Shown piece by piece: positions 7,934 through 17,883 of a stretch of 64,000 nt of DNA (the stretch's first letter is position 1; each line of letters begins with the position of its first letter). This DNA is from Fuerstiella sp. (GTDB lineage: Bacteria > Planctomycetota > Planctomycetia > Planctomycetales > Planctomycetaceae): contig JAKVAZ010000009.1 of NCBI GenBank assembly GCA_022447225.1, positions 1-64,000 on the forward strand. Direction: 5' to 3'. The translations under genes and the position numbers were made by a program. The notes under the pieces are model-generated. The model had not been told where the DNA came from and ran no database searches. It saw only the letters and a program-made list of their open reading frames with translations.

Positions 7934-10105
7934 TTAGCCCAGTCCGGCCGCACATCCGGCCTGATACGTGGCAAAAGCAGCGACCCAGGCCAGAAGTGTC
8001 ATATAGACCAGCTGCAATGCTGCCCACTTCCATGAACCCGTTTCTCTTCGCGTGACGGCCTGAGTGGGCAGACACTGCATCGCCAGCACAAAGAACACAA
8101 GCAGGCTGAGCCCCGCTGCCATGCTAAACACAGGACGGCCGTCAGCCCTGGTTTGTCGACGCAGGATGTCCACCAAACTGGTTTCGTCCTCTGCCGCGTC
8201 TTCTCCGATTCCGTAGACGATTGCCAGTGTCGAAACAACCACTTCACGAGCAGCAAAGGAAGTAATCACACCAACGTTGATTTTCCAGTCGAATCCCAAC
8301 GGAGCAAAAATCGGTTCAACCAGTTTCCCGGCGCGACCGGCAACTGACCAGGCCAGTGATTCCTGAGCCATCACACGATCGATTTCGTCAGTCGACAAGG
8401 TGGGGTCAGCGACTGCCCGCAGTGCATTGATTCGTTCAGTTGCCTCAGCAGACAATGCGTCTTCGGGCAATTTGGGATAGGTCGCCAACGCCCAGAGAAC
8501 CACCGAGATCAGCAGAATGACCGTACCGGCCTGTCTGACAAACAGCATCGCTCGTTCGGCAACCGCCGTCACCGTGTTGCGAATGCCGGGCAGCCGATAG
8601 GGTGGCAATTCAATCACCAGCGGAACAGCTTCCCCTTTAAGAATGGTTTTCCTGAGACACCACGCAGACATCAGCGCCGCAGCGATTCCCAGGACATAGG
8701 CACCGACGAACACACCAGCCGCCATACCCGGCGAGTCACCAAACAGCAGTGCAGTGATCATGGCATACACCGGCAGGCGTGCCGAACAGGTCAGCAAAGG
8801 CAGCACCAGAATTGTTACCAGTCGATCTCGCCAGTTTTCAATGGTTCGCGCCGCCATGATTCCCGGAATCGCACAGGCATGAGCCGACAACATCGGCACA
8901 AAGGCCTTTCCAGGAAGCCCGACACATTTCATCAGTCGTTCCATCACGAAAGCCGCACGGGCCATATAGCCAGTGTCTTCCAGTACAGAAATGAAAAAAA
9001 ACAAAATGCAGATCTGGGGAAGAAAGATCACGACACCACCGACACCTGCGACCACTCCATCAATCATCAGACTGCGAAAGTCGTCTTCCGGCAGACACGC
9101 CACCAGACCAGAAACCGCTACGGCCGCTACCGTACTGATTTTTGTCCATCGAATTCGTGCAGCACGGTAACTGCCGAGGAAGATCAGCATCGAAACCAAT
9201 CCTGCGACACCAGGCCACAGGAAAACAGGAACACGGTTAGCAGATATCACCTGATCCACAAATCCGCCGACAGTGGAAAAGACTCCGTCAATCAGGTCCA
9301 TCGGCACGGAGGCCAGCGAGAATATCAGATAGAACACACCGAGCATGATGCCAAGGAAGACCAAGGTTCCCATCACAGGGTTCGTCAACACACGATCGAT
9401 TTTCGATGTCCGTTCGCCCAGCCCCGCAGGCAGGGCAACCGTGGATTCGGACACCCTCGCCGCCCAGTCATATCGGGCAGAAAAAGTACACCCGGTGCAT
9501 CCGGCCGTACATGACGAATGCTCCTCCGTCAGGACGGGAATCCTGCCGGTGACCAGACCGTCAAGCTTTTCTTTCAGCTCGTCAATCCCGGTGCCGCGTT
9601 TTGAACTGACAGGCACCACCGGACAGCCCAACTGCTGCGAAAGCTGACTCAGCTGAATCCTGATCTCCGCTGCGTCTGCAGCATCAATCAGGTTAAGCAC
9701 AACAACCGCGGGAAGTTTCAGATCCAGAACTTCACTCGCCAGGAAAAGATTGCGTTCCAGATTCGTGGCATCGATGACAAGCACCACGATGTCGGGAACC
9801 GGCTCTGCGGGATGCTGTCCTGTCAGAACGGACTGCACCACTTTCTCTTCCGGACTTGTCGAATCCAGGCTGTAAGTGCCGGGAAGATCGACCATCTCGA
9901 CCCGACCGCAATCGAGCGACATTGATCCTCTTCGAAGATCAACTGTGATCCCGGGATAATTAGCCGTTTTTGCACGAAGTCCGGTTAACCGGTTAAACAG
10001 TGTCGTCTTACCTGTATTCGGGTTACCGACGAGGGCAATCCGGGCCTGATGAGACGGTCGCGACAGCAACTGCGTCGGTGCCTGCTGATGATTGAGATCA
10101 CTCAT
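7934..10105 (-). CDS. feoB: Ferrous iron transport protein B
   Basis: FeoB is the inner-membrane Fe(II) transporter with a cytosolic GTPase domain. The 723-residue product has G1 GNPNTGKTT (27-35), a switch region with NYPGITVD, and G3 DLPGTYSL (73-80). A helical domain with a cysteine cluster (SCTAGCTGC) follows, then a long membrane region containing the two Gate motifs (VFLPQICILFFFISVLEDTGYMAR and the later LLVFFVLAMQC segment). The frame is open further upstream, but ATG 10105 places the GTPase at the N terminus as in the family. That ATG overlaps the feoA stop by 8 bases, so the two genes are translationally coupled. No Fur-like box was recognised. Confidence 0.95.
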   Translation of the reverse strand: MSDLNHQQAPTQLLSRPSHQARIALVGNPNTGKTTLFNRLTGLRAKTANYPGITVDLRRGSMSLDCGRVEMVDLPGTYSLDSTSPEEKVVQSVLTGQHPAEPVPDIVVLVIDATNLERNLFLASEVLDLKLPAVVVLNLIDAADAAEIRIQLSQLSQQLGCPVVPVSSKRGTGIDELKEKLDGLVTGRIPVLTEEHSSCTAGCTGCTFSARYDWAARVSESTVALPAGLGERTSKIDRVLTNPVMGTLVFLGIMLGVFYLIFSLASVPMDLIDGVFSTVGGFVDQVISANRVPVFLWPGVAGLVSMLIFLGSYRAARIRWTKISTVAAVAVSGLVACLPEDDFRSLMIDGVVAGVGGVVIFLPQICILFFFISVLEDTGYMARAAFVMERLMKCVGLPGKAFVPMLSAHACAIPGIMAARTIENWRDRLVTILVLPLLTCSARLPVYAMITALLFGDSPGMAAGVFVGAYVLGIAAALMSAWCLRKTILKGEAVPLVIELPPYRLPGIRNTVTAVAERAMLFVRQAGTVILLISVVLWALATYPKLPEDALSAEATERINALRAVADPTLSTDEIDRVMAQESLAWSVAGRAGKLVEPIFAPLGFDWKINVGVITSFAAREVVVSTLAIVYGIGEDAAEDETSLVDILRRQTRADGRPVFSMAAGLSLLVFFVLAMQCLPTQAVTRRETGSWKWAALQLVYMTLLAWVAAFATYQAGCAAGLG

Positions 10106-10367
10106 TCTCGTCGGCATCAAACTGTGTTGACGAAACAACTGTGGAAACCCGATCCACAACAACAGACTCAGCGAGCCGTCGGGAAACTCCCAGGCGGGTT
10201 CCAACCACACGCAGCACCATTGGATCACCGGGCTGAATGACTTCGATTATGCTTTGGTCACATATTCCCATGCGTTTGAGTCGAACCATTGCATCGCCCG
10301 TACACTCAACATTTACACACCGAACCTTACCTGGAATAAGTAAATCCGAAAGGCGAGACGTCGGCAT
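10098..10367 (-). CDS. feoA: Ferrous iron transport protein A
   Basis: FeoA is a small cytosolic SH3-like protein that supports FeoB-dependent Fe(II) uptake. The 89-residue product shows the family layout: LSDLLIPGKVRCVNVECTG, then RLKRMGICDQSIIEVIQ, then VLRVVGTRLGVSRRLAESVVV. Two ATGs lie close together (10373 and 10367). GGAG ends seven bases before 10367, so that one is preferred. The stop overlaps the feoB start, giving an feoA-feoB operon. Confidence 0.88.
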   Translation of the reverse strand: MPTSRLSDLLIPGKVRCVNVECTGDAMVRLKRMGICDQSIIEVIQPGDPMVLRVVGTRLGVSRRLAESVVVDRVSTVVSSTQFDADENE

Positions 10368-11029
10368 AAACATGCTCCAAACAGCCCCTGAGGCGATGCA
10401 GAAGAAGCCCTGGTTATCAACAAAAAGTCTGGCTGATTGTCGCACTCAGTCAGCCGGAATGCAATGGATGGCATTCGGCGTGCCAGTGCTTCAAACGAGT
10501 GTGCCGGCCTGTGACCAAATAGTGATGTCCATGTGATTGACGGTATCGACATGGACCGACACCGGGTGTGTAACATTCCGTGTGAAACACCTCTTCGCAG
10601 TCATAAAAACGGGAGTTCAGTTTACAGCAACCTGCATTCCGGAACAGCATGCTGAAATTCTTCAGCGCAAAACGTCCCGGACATTTCCGAAAGCCATGTG
10701 ACTTCTGACGATTCGCCGAACTTCGCCTGGATATTTCAAACCGACGAGCCGGATTCGCTGACGGCGTGCAGCTGTCCGCGAATCCGGCATTACCAACAGT
10801 CATCGTATTTGCTGAGGCAATCTGCAGTCGACTATTTGCATTGAAGCACTGAATCACATTGGCCCAGCGCCTCGGAATCCGTCATTTCGATGGTTCCAGG
10901 CTTCGTATTATTTTCTGCAACACCTGTCACCGGCCAACGGGTGCAGCGGCAAAATTTCTGCTCCGCCTTAACCGTTGAGGTACTCTTCCGGAGGCTGGCC
11001 GGTGTTAAACTTTACCGCACATAACGATC
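10368..11029. other. Divergent intergenic region upstream of feoAB
   Basis: This gap should contain the feoAB promoter (leftward) and the promoter of the small gene at 11030 (rightward). The one structural feature is an interrupted palindrome, GTCCATGT (10527-10534) with ACATGGAC (10549-10556), about 160 bases upstream of feoA. It could be an operator or chance. A leftward open frame at 10450-10857 has no recognisable protein features and is not annotated. Confidence 0.35.
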
Positions 11030-11458
11030 GTGTCGAGTTCCGAGGTGTTACTGGAACCTCCGGTTAAGACGGTCGATAAACGGGGCATGCCTCAAAACGA
11101 CTTTCTCTTCGACCGTCTCAGCGAGCAAAATCTGCTGGTCCTGAAGTCATACGCAGACCGTTCCCTGTCTCTGAAGACATCCAATCATGAGCACGACGGC
11201 TGGGTTGAGCGTCTGGAAACCATTGACACTGCGGATCCCGATCAACTGACACAGATTCATGGTGACCTGATTGCAATGGGAATGCTCAAATTTGAGATCA
11301 GCAATCGACACACCGGACTGAGATACCGCATCAGCGAACGTGGAAACGCGGCTCTCGAGAACACGGCAGCAGAACATCGGACAGAATCAGTCGGATTAGC
11401 AAACGATCCTGCTGAATTCGAATCATCCGCAGTTCATCCTCTTTCGGATGCGGTCTGA
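11030..11458 (+). CDS. Small winged-helix-like protein, function unknown
   Basis: The product is up to 142 residues. The middle section contains LTQIHGDLIAMGMLKFEISNR, then TGLRYRISERGNAAL. This resembles the recognition helix and wing of a winged-helix domain (the common ending YRITERGxxAL of HTH regulators), but the match is only by eye. The C-terminal 40 residues are polar and low in predicted structure. The start is uncertain: GTG 11030 gives the full length, ATG 11087 gives 123 residues. Its end overlaps the converging methyltransferase gene by 25 bases. It could be a regulator of a neighbour. Confidence 0.55.
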   Translation: MSSSEVLLEPPVKTVDKRGMPQNDFLFDRLSEQNLLVLKSYADRSLSLKTSNHEHDGWVERLETIDTADPDQLTQIHGDLIAMGMLKFEISNRHTGLRYRISERGNAALENTAAEHRTESVGLANDPAEFESSAVHPLSDAV

Positions 11459-12276
11459 TCCGGTATCCACAAACGGTTTTCGGCATTTGTTGTATCCTGA
11501 CCGGACCGACTGCGTCGCCGTGCTTTCATTCGCACGTACGGCGCAATGTATCGACCTCGGTATCCGTAGTGTGTCACGTCAGCTGACCGGTCAGCGCGGC
11601 AGGGTTCCGTCAAATCTTCCAGGATAAATCCGGCACGGCAAAGGCCGCCGACGAGCTCTTCCCAGCGGTGCAGATATTCGACCGCTCCGGATTCACGGTA
11701 GGACTCATCGACCTGAGGTGGAACAGGGCCATCCTGGTAATACTCAACACCGATCACAAAATGGTGACGATCGTTGCGGTGGCTGACCTGCAGACTGGTC
11801 GGTTGCTTATGCTGACTGATGTAGATCCCCTGATCCCGCAATACCCGTGCTGTCTCTCTGTAGACAGCCGACAGATCCGGCACATAGCACGTGCTGACCG
11901 GCTGATGAACGATGTCGAAAGTGGCATCTCCGAGGTCGGACAGGTCATCCATCGAAGCCGCCAGCGTCCTCACATTCAGTCCTCGTCGACGGGATTCACG
12001 AATATCAAGCTGCAGCATTTCGTCGCTGATGTCGACCACAGTCACCCTGGCCCCCGCAGCGGCGTACAGAATGGCCTGCCAGCCGCCCCCGGAGGCCAGA
12101 CACAGCACATCTTTGCCGTTTACCGACGATGGCAGCCATCCTCGACCGTCCAGTGTTTTCAGAGGATGTGCCACTTCATCGTCGGTGGCAACCCGGGCAA
12201 ACAGACTGCCCGAAGCAGCGAAATGATTCCAGGCACGTCGATTACGGTCACGGAAATCCGGGGAATCTACTGACAT
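11434..12276 (-). CDS. Class I SAM-dependent methyltransferase
   Basis: This 280-residue protein has a Rossmann SAM-binding fold. Motif I is VLCLASGGGWQAI (57-69), followed by VTVVDISDEML (the acidic residue binding the SAM ribose) and DATFDIVHQPVSTCYV as motif IV. The C-terminal half contains YRESGAVEYLHRWEELVGGLC and GFILEDLTEP, common in methyltransferase_11-type small-molecule enzymes. The substrate is unknown. ATG 12276 is the first start. It converges with, and overlaps, the small gene on the other strand. Confidence 0.85.
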   Translation of the reverse strand: MSVDSPDFRDRNRRAWNHFAASGSLFARVATDDEVAHPLKTLDGRGWLPSSVNGKDVLCLASGGGWQAILYAAAGARVTVVDISDEMLQLDIRESRRRGLNVRTLAASMDDLSDLGDATFDIVHQPVSTCYVPDLSAVYRETARVLRDQGIYISQHKQPTSLQVSHRNDRHHFVIGVEYYQDGPVPPQVDESYRESGAVEYLHRWEELVGGLCRAGFILEDLTEPCRADRSADVTHYGYRGRYIAPYVRMKARRRSRSGQDTTNAENRLWIPDQTASERG

Positions 12277-12509
12277 TGTCGTTGAATCTTCCGAACGGGA
12301 ACGAAAGTGAAAGACTGACCACAGATCATTGATGTCTGTCTCTGCAATCCGCGTCTGTCAGTATTCTGCTGAATTTCGCATTCTTTGGAATTCCGCTTCG
12401 TCCAATACGGTTCACCAGCCCGGTCTGGCCACGACTAGCGGTGAATTCTAATGTGTAGACAAAGTGAAAGAGCACTCCTCCGGCAACCAGTGGAACAGGT
12501 CCAGACAGT

Positions 12510-13694
12510 ATGGCAAAAAAGACGATTGATCAGGTTGATGTGTGTGACAAAACCGTCCTGATGCGCGTTGATTTCAACGTTCCACTGGACGGTTCCGAAA
12601 TCACCGACGATCGCCGAATCCGCATGGCACTGCCGACAATCAGTTCGGTACTGGATCGAGACGGCAGTGTCATCATTATGAGTCACCTGGGACGGCCCAG
12701 GTCCGGTGAAAACAACCCGGCCCTGAGTCTGCAGCCGGTGGCTGATCGACTGGCGGAACTGATTCCCGCGGAAGTGATGTTTGTGGACGATTGTGTCGGC
12801 TACGACGCACAGGAACGTGCTAAATCACTGTTGCCAGGTCAGATTCTGGTTCTTGAAAACCTTCGGTTCCACGAAGGTGAGAAAGCAAATTCCCCAGAGT
12901 TTTCGTCACAACTGGCAATTCTGGGTGACATCTACTGCAATGATGCATTTGGATCGTGTCACAATACTGATGCCTCCATGATCGGCGTTCCCCTGGCAAT
13001 GGACCACCGTCCACGAGTTGTCGGATTTTTGGTCCGGAAAGAAATTCAGTTCCTTAGCGATGCCATCGCCGATCCTCAGCGCCCGTTTGTTGCCATTCTG
13101 GGCGGAAAAAAAGTATCCGACAAAATTCAGGTCATCCGCAACCTGCTGAAGATCTGTGACAAAGTACTTATCGGGGGCGCCATGGCCTACACGTTCGCTT
13201 TGGCAAAAGGGGGTGAAGTCGGAAAAAGCCTCGTCGAGTCGGATAAAATTGAACTGGCGGCCGAACTGATTGAAGAGGGAGGAACCAAACTGGTACTCCC
13301 GGCAGACACACATTGTGGTGATTCCTGCACGTCCGGCTGCAGCAAATTTGTGGCCAACGCCGGAGAGATTCCTGATAAATTCGAAGGTCTGGACATTGGT
13401 CCGGCAACCACAGCGTTGTATACGGACATCATCGAGGACGCCGCCACAGTCGTGTGGAACGGACCAATGGGGGTTTTTGAAGTACCTCCCTTCGATGAAG
13501 GTACCCGAGCCGTAGCTCAGGCACTTGCTGACAGTTCAGCCACAATTATCGTCGGCGGTGGTGACAGTGCGGCCGCCATTCAGCAGTTTGGACTGGCTGA
13601 TCAGGTGACGCACGTGAGCACTGGCGGTGGAGCCAGTCTTGCGATGCTGGAAGGCAGATCCTTTGCTTCCATTCAAGCACTTGAGGACGCCTAA
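12510..13694 (+). CDS. pgk: Phosphoglycerate kinase
   Basis: Pgk interconverts 1,3-bisphosphoglycerate plus ADP and 3-phosphoglycerate plus ATP in glycolysis and gluconeogenesis. The 394-residue length is normal. The substrate loop [10 protein letters not shown] (19-28) is present, followed by the SHLGRP motif, [21 protein letters not shown] in the hinge region, GPMGVFE, and the nucleotide-binding GGGDSAAA near residue 350. The stretch [11 protein letters not shown] adds three cysteines in the C-terminal domain, an unusual cluster. It stands alone, without gap or tpi beside it. The start ATG 12510 fits the family N terminus. Confidence 0.97.
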   Translation: MAKKTIDQVDVCDKTVLMRVDFNVPLDGSEITDDRRIRMALPTISSVLDRDGSVIIMSHLGRPRSGENNPALSLQPVADRLAELIPAEVMFVDDCVGYDAQERAKSLLPGQILVLENLRFHEGEKANSPEFSSQLAILGDIYCNDAFGSCHNTDASMIGVPLAMDHRPRVVGFLVRKEIQFLSDAIADPQRPFVAILGGKKVSDKIQVIRNLLKICDKVLIGGAMAYTFALAKGGEVGKSLVESDKIELAAELIEEGGTKLVLPADTHCGDSCTSGCSKFVANAGEIPDKFEGLDIGPATTALYTDIIEDAATVVWNGPMGVFEVPPFDEGTRAVAQALADSSATIIVGGGDSAAAIQQFGLADQVTHVSTGGGASLAMLEGRSFASIQALEDA

Positions 13695-13815
13695 CGCCCG
13701 TCATCTATCTCCAAAGCAGTGTCAGATGCTGAGCAGACGGGATTACAAAACAAACCGCAAAGACATCTGCTGTTTCGTGTGTGTTTTGTCACGCTGAATA
13801 ACGAAACTTCAACGG

Positions 13816-14517
13816 TTACGCCGTGACTCGCTCAATCAGTTCCGGATGTTCAGCAAAGAATGCCCGCAGGATTTCAAACTCCGCGGGCGTCAGCAGACCA
13901 CTGGCGTTCTCAAATAACCGTTCACTCACGGTCCAGTGTCCCAGCAGGTCAAGGAGTCCCGCCAGCGTCTCCTGTTCGACGCCACCTGCCGACCGAACAG
14001 GATCCAGATCCTCAGCAGCTACACCCGTCTCGATTTGAAGAACTGCAGGATGCGGAGAAAATGGGAGCATGATCTGAAGCATTCTCACTCGTGAAGTCAG
14101 CCACATCATATCACCGGAATCCACTCGGTCCGGACCGCGTTCAGCCCGACGAATCATGCGGTGTTCACCCTCTGATCCGGCATCTGCCAGCTCACCGATC
14201 GCCGCGAAGCAGATCACCTGCTCCTGAACAGTCAAAGATCGCGGCTTGCCGGAGTGCAGAGTCTGCCAGGTCTGCAGTAACAGCGCCAGCTGAACCTGAG
14301 GTGCCGTGCCCGCAAGCAATGGAATTCTATCCAGAAATCCCACCGGCCGCGTTGAAACAGACGCCGAAATAAATTCGTTCAAAAGGCTGTCAAACACCCT
14401 CAGGAATGCAACGCGACAAGCGACATAAAACAGTCGATTGCGGTTGAGTCGGCAAAAGATATTCGTGTCCATCACAACATTACGGTCGTCAGAAAAGAAT
14501 CGATCAAAGTGGTCCAC
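13816..14517 (-). CDS. Conserved-looking hypothetical protein
   Basis: I do not recognise this 233-residue protein. It lacks a signal peptide or membrane segments and reads as an all-helical soluble protein. Notable stretches are NVVMDTNIFCRLNRNRLFYVACR near the N terminus and a C terminus with LTPAEFEILRAFFAEHPELIERV. MDTNIFCRLN recalls the start of a PIN domain, but the rest does not show the spaced acidic residues of that fold. The longest start is GTG 14517; ATG 14472 (residue 16) is an alternative. The gene sits alone, convergent with pgk. Confidence 0.6.
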   Translation of the reverse strand: MDHFDRFFSDDRNVVMDTNIFCRLNRNRLFYVACRVAFLRVFDSLLNEFISASVSTRPVGFLDRIPLLAGTAPQVQLALLLQTWQTLHSGKPRSLTVQEQVICFAAIGELADAGSEGEHRMIRRAERGPDRVDSGDMMWLTSRVRMLQIMLPFSPHPAVLQIETGVAAEDLDPVRSAGGVEQETLAGLLDLLGHWTVSERLFENASGLLTPAEFEILRAFFAEHPELIERVTA

Positions 14518-14787
14518 GTCCTGGATTCGCCCATCTTTCGACTACTGGAATCCCATGTGATTACCAGGAGCCGGAACAAAAAAGCAAAGAACATTTGTCA
14601 ACGAGTCATACGGGGCAGAGACTCACTCCGTCTATTTTGCGCAGACTGTCCGCTACCACTCAACAGGCTTGTTACCTAAACCCGTGAATTTGATGTTGCC
14701 ATAAAACAACATCAAAACCCGATCAGTGCGACCAATCGTAAACTCACCACAAATATTGGGGGTGTAAAAGGCAACTCCCCCTCCCGC

Positions 14788-17235
14788 TCACCCGGCTTCA
14801 ACCGCTCCCGGCGTTGTTTCCAGCTCGTAAAAGTAGTTGGCCATCAGGTGCTCACCGCAGAACAGAATGATCAGTAGTCCAACCAGAACCGGAAATACCT
14901 CAATTCCCATCCTGCGTGTGTCAACGGCCTGTTTGAGTTCACCCGGGCTGCGAACAACGGCAAAACGGTCCTCGCCAAGAAGGGTGTCCAGTTCCACTGC
15001 AGTTATGGGCGTCAGATCTGTTTCGTCGTCGTTCATATTGACGGCAAATTCGGAACGAAACACACCGGATTCCGGAAGCCAAAGTCGGTACTGGCCTGGT
15101 TGTTCAGCATCGTCAATCAACACAGTACGCTGCCCTGCCTTCAGCAGCCCGGACGTCTGCCGCGGCCCAGGCCGTCTCAACAGGTACCGGTCGAATGGGC
15201 TGTCTGCCGGTAAACGGATCTCGACGGGTTCACCCGTACGAAAATTGCGACGCTGGTCCGTGGCGCCCGTGAGATACCGGACCATTCCGTCCGTCAGCAT
15301 GAAAAACGTATAGCTGACCGGCAGCTCGTTCCACTGGGTTGCATGGTCCGGGCTGTAGTTGACCGCCGTAGTCAGCATCAGCGATCGACCTTCACCGACT
15401 CGCCTCTCCAGCAGGGCCGGGTACCCGCCGGATCCGGTGTACGACATAATTACCCGGGAATCCGAAGAGGGTTCCACGATCCAACGTCGCCGAACCGTAA
15501 TCCCCAGCAGCTCCGTTCGAGCCTCAGGAACATCATCCAGTGTACGCGTGACCGGATGGCCTGGTTCATAGCGGAACGATTGCGGCTGTTCCCGAAACCG
15601 AAGCGGACGCAGAATCCGTCCGGGAAGCAGTGGTTCACTTTCATCAACGTTCCATGCCGAGTGCAGAGCACGACGCTCCCCTCCCACAACGGTCAGCAGT
15701 GCCCCGCCCCGTTGAACCCATCCATGAAGCGATCGCCATAGGTCGCGACCGGGACGCTGGCAGTTGACAAGACACACTACATCAAAACCGTTCAGAGTCT
15801 GACGATGCAGACCTGATATCGCAGCAAACGTGCAGTCACAGTGCGGCTGACTGGAAGGGCCTCCTGCATGCGATTCCAGTGCCGCCAAAAAATTCGCAGC
15901 ATCTGAAAACTGATCCGCCACCACCAGAATTCTGGGCCGCGGCTGAACACCCAGAACGAACCAGGATCTGTCGTCCGCCTGCAGCGGATCGGATGTACTG
16001 ATCCTGACTATTCCCGTCAGGAAATCAGCATCTTCCGGGACCGGCACCAGCATTCGTGCACTGGCAGATTCAGTATCCAGACTGACATGTACAGGTGCAG
16101 CAGTCCGGGTTTCGTCTCCATTATCATCAACCACAAAGACTTCCACGTTGGCAGAGGCCTGGGCCGCCCTGGTTCTCACAACATCAACAGACAGACCAAC
16201 GCTGCGTCCGGCCACGATCGAATCGGCCGAAAGTTTCAGATTTCTTAGTGAAAGATTGACTGGATCTTCCACACTCAAATCCACCAGGAATACGTGCAGC
16301 CAGTCATTTTCCTGCAACAATTCGCGCAATCCGGTATCGTCCGGAAGAGCCCATTCATTTCTGGACAGGTCCGTAAAAACAATCACTTCGCGTGTGTAAA
16401 CATCACGATCGGCAGTTGTTCCGAGTTCGGTCCGCACCAACTGCTGATCATCGCGCTGAATCTTCAGAGCTCGCTGCAGAGTTCGATTGAGTTTGCTGCC
16501 GCGTGCAGTGGTTTTAAGTGAATCAATCCTGGAGTTGACCGCAGCAAGATCTGACTGAAAGACGATTTCCTCCGTTGGACCGGCGCCGCTCACAGCGACG
16601 GCAACACGACTTCCCGAAGGCAGCATCTGCAAATGGTCTGTGGCAATCTGTTTGGCCTGTTTCAGACGGCTTCTGCTCTCATGACGGTACGACATACTGA
16701 TACTGGTGTCGAAAATGAACACTGCTGAAACAGGAGTTTCCACAGCCAGATCACTGCCAGGTGACTGAACTTCTGCACCGACGCGGATCCCCCACGGCAT
16801 TCCCACAATCACCAACATTGCCAGACATCCGCACACAACGCTTAATGTTCGAATCCGGGCAACCCGTTCTCTCAGCAGGTAGTCAGGGGTCTCCCGTTTC
16901 TCCGCTCTTGTCACCAACCATCTGTATACGACAAAGGCGGCGGTAATGACCAGGACTGTCAGCAGCCATTCGAACCACGAAAGACCATAGTTCGCAGGTG
17001 GCAAATAGGGGCGTGTGAGCGCCAGCACGATCGCTGCCAGTACACTCATCCGCAACAGCAGAAGCAACAGGTGGCGCAACTTCAATCGGCGAGCATTCGC
17101 AGAGCGTCGAGCTTCCAGCAGACGAAGTGCAGGAAACTCTATTCTCTTTGGCCGGGAGCGCATGATCAGATGCAGGATGACCGGAACGCTGACCAGTCCC
17201 AAACCAAACAGCAGGCTGAGATTGATGAATGTCAT
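14788..17235 (-). CDS. BatA/von Willebrand factor A domain membrane protein
   Basis: This 815-residue protein begins with a BatA-type (aerotolerance regulator N-terminal) region: a first membrane helix, then LHLIMRSRPKRIEFPALRLLE and a basic RRLKLRHLLLLLLRM into the second helix. Another helix follows at about 88-105 and a further one around 130-150. A vWA domain then starts with the intact MIDAS motif DTSIS (176-180). Beta-rich domains and a glutamine-amidotransferase-like segment (VCLVNCQRPGRDLWRSLHGWVQRGG) follow, and a C-terminal helix (FPVLVGLLIILFCGEHLMAN) closes it. Such proteins are membrane-anchored and usually lie next to MoxR ATPase and DUF58 genes. Neither is adjacent here, so this copy looks orphan. 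Confidence 0.85.
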   Translation of the reverse strand: MTFINLSLLFGLGLVSVPVILHLIMRSRPKRIEFPALRLLEARRSANARRLKLRHLLLLLLRMSVLAAIVLALTRPYLPPANYGLSWFEWLLTVLVITAAFVVYRWLVTRAEKRETPDYLLRERVARIRTLSVVCGCLAMLVIVGMPWGIRVGAEVQSPGSDLAVETPVSAVFIFDTSISMSYRHESRSRLKQAKQIATDHLQMLPSGSRVAVAVSGAGPTEEIVFQSDLAAVNSRIDSLKTTARGSKLNRTLQRALKIQRDDQQLVRTELGTTADRDVYTREVIVFTDLSRNEWALPDDTGLRELLQENDWLHVFLVDLSVEDPVNLSLRNLKLSADSIVAGRSVGLSVDVVRTRAAQASANVEVFVVDDNGDETRTAAPVHVSLDTESASARMLVPVPEDADFLTGIVRISTSDPLQADDRSWFVLGVQPRPRILVVADQFSDAANFLAALESHAGGPSSQPHCDCTFAAISGLHRQTLNGFDVVCLVNCQRPGRDLWRSLHGWVQRGGALLTVVGGERRALHSAWNVDESEPLLPGRILRPLRFREQPQSFRYEPGHPVTRTLDDVPEARTELLGITVRRRWIVEPSSDSRVIMSYTGSGGYPALLERRVGEGRSLMLTTAVNYSPDHATQWNELPVSYTFFMLTDGMVRYLTGATDQRRNFRTGEPVEIRLPADSPFDRYLLRRPGPRQTSGLLKAGQRTVLIDDAEQPGQYRLWLPESGVFRSEFAVNMNDDETDLTPITAVELDTLLGEDRFAVVRSPGELKQAVDTRRMGIEVFPVLVGLLIILFCGEHLMANYFYELETTPGAVEAG

Positions 17236-17397
17236 CGGAGCTCAGCAACAGCCGGATACTGCTGCAGTGACAGTGATACAGAATACACACATCCGAAATC
17301 AGGTCCGGTGAACAGTAACCACACAGACCTGCCTGATGAAGTGTTTCAGCGGAATCATGGCAGTTCACGCCCCTCAGTCAAGGTCGGCGCTCCGGGA

Positions 17398-17883
17398 CTA
17401 GTCCTGTGCTGCATATTGTTCGGCAAACTCAACAGCTAATCCATCAATCACTTCCCGAAATCCGTCTTCCGTCGCTTCGTGAAGCAACCGAAAATTGTTG
17501 CGATTCAGGGATTCTCGGTTGCGAATAGTCCCTCTGGTCACCAGTTCCAGAATATTGGCGTCCGACCACGGTCTGATCAGCATCTCAAAACGACTGTAAA
17601 GGTTACGACTGGTCCCGCGTGTCATATTGACATCGTCCCGACTGATTCGGGCGCCCCAGCCGTCTTCATTAATCACGGTTGAATATTCAAAACCCGGAAA
17701 ATGGTCGGCCAGATGCCGAAGGCACGTCTCAATGTGTTCGCTCAATGCCAGACGCAGTTGGGAATGACGGCTCCTGAGTTCATCCTCGGTTGCTTTTATT
17801 TTTCCCTCCTGACGTCCCTTCGCATCACGCATACCACGACCGCGATGAATCGCGCGGTTCAGTCTTTCTTCGAATTCAGACAT
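17398..17883 (-). CDS. Hypothetical soluble protein
   Basis: This is a 161-residue charged protein of no recognised family. The first 50 residues are helical and rich in Arg, Lys and Glu (RAIHRGRGMRDAKGRQEGKIKATEDE). A middle part follows with YSTVINEDGWGARISRDDVN and SRFEMLIRPWSDANILELVTRGTIRNRE, which looks like an alpha/beta domain. The C terminus is acidic. There are no cysteines apart from one, no signal peptide and no membrane segment. It lies 162 bases upstream of the BatA/vWA gene in the same direction and could share its transcript. ATG 17883 is the start, without a strong ribosome-binding site. Confidence 0.65.
   Translation of the reverse strand: MSEFEERLNRAIHRGRGMRDAKGRQEGKIKATEDELRSRHSQLRLALSEHIETCLRHLADHFPGFEYSTVINEDGWGARISRDDVNMTRGTSRNLYSRFEMLIRPWSDANILELVTRGTIRNRESLNRNNFRLLHEATEDGFREVIDGLAVEFAEQYAAQD

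Noticed and set aside
8879-9514. 211-codon frame on the plus strand
   Set aside because: It lies wholly opposite feoB and has a His/Arg/Gln-rich composition typical of a reverse-strand shadow.
10450-10857. 135-codon leftward frame upstream of feoA
   Set aside because: Its Cys/His/Arg-rich composition is typical of non-coding frames, and another long frame overlaps it.
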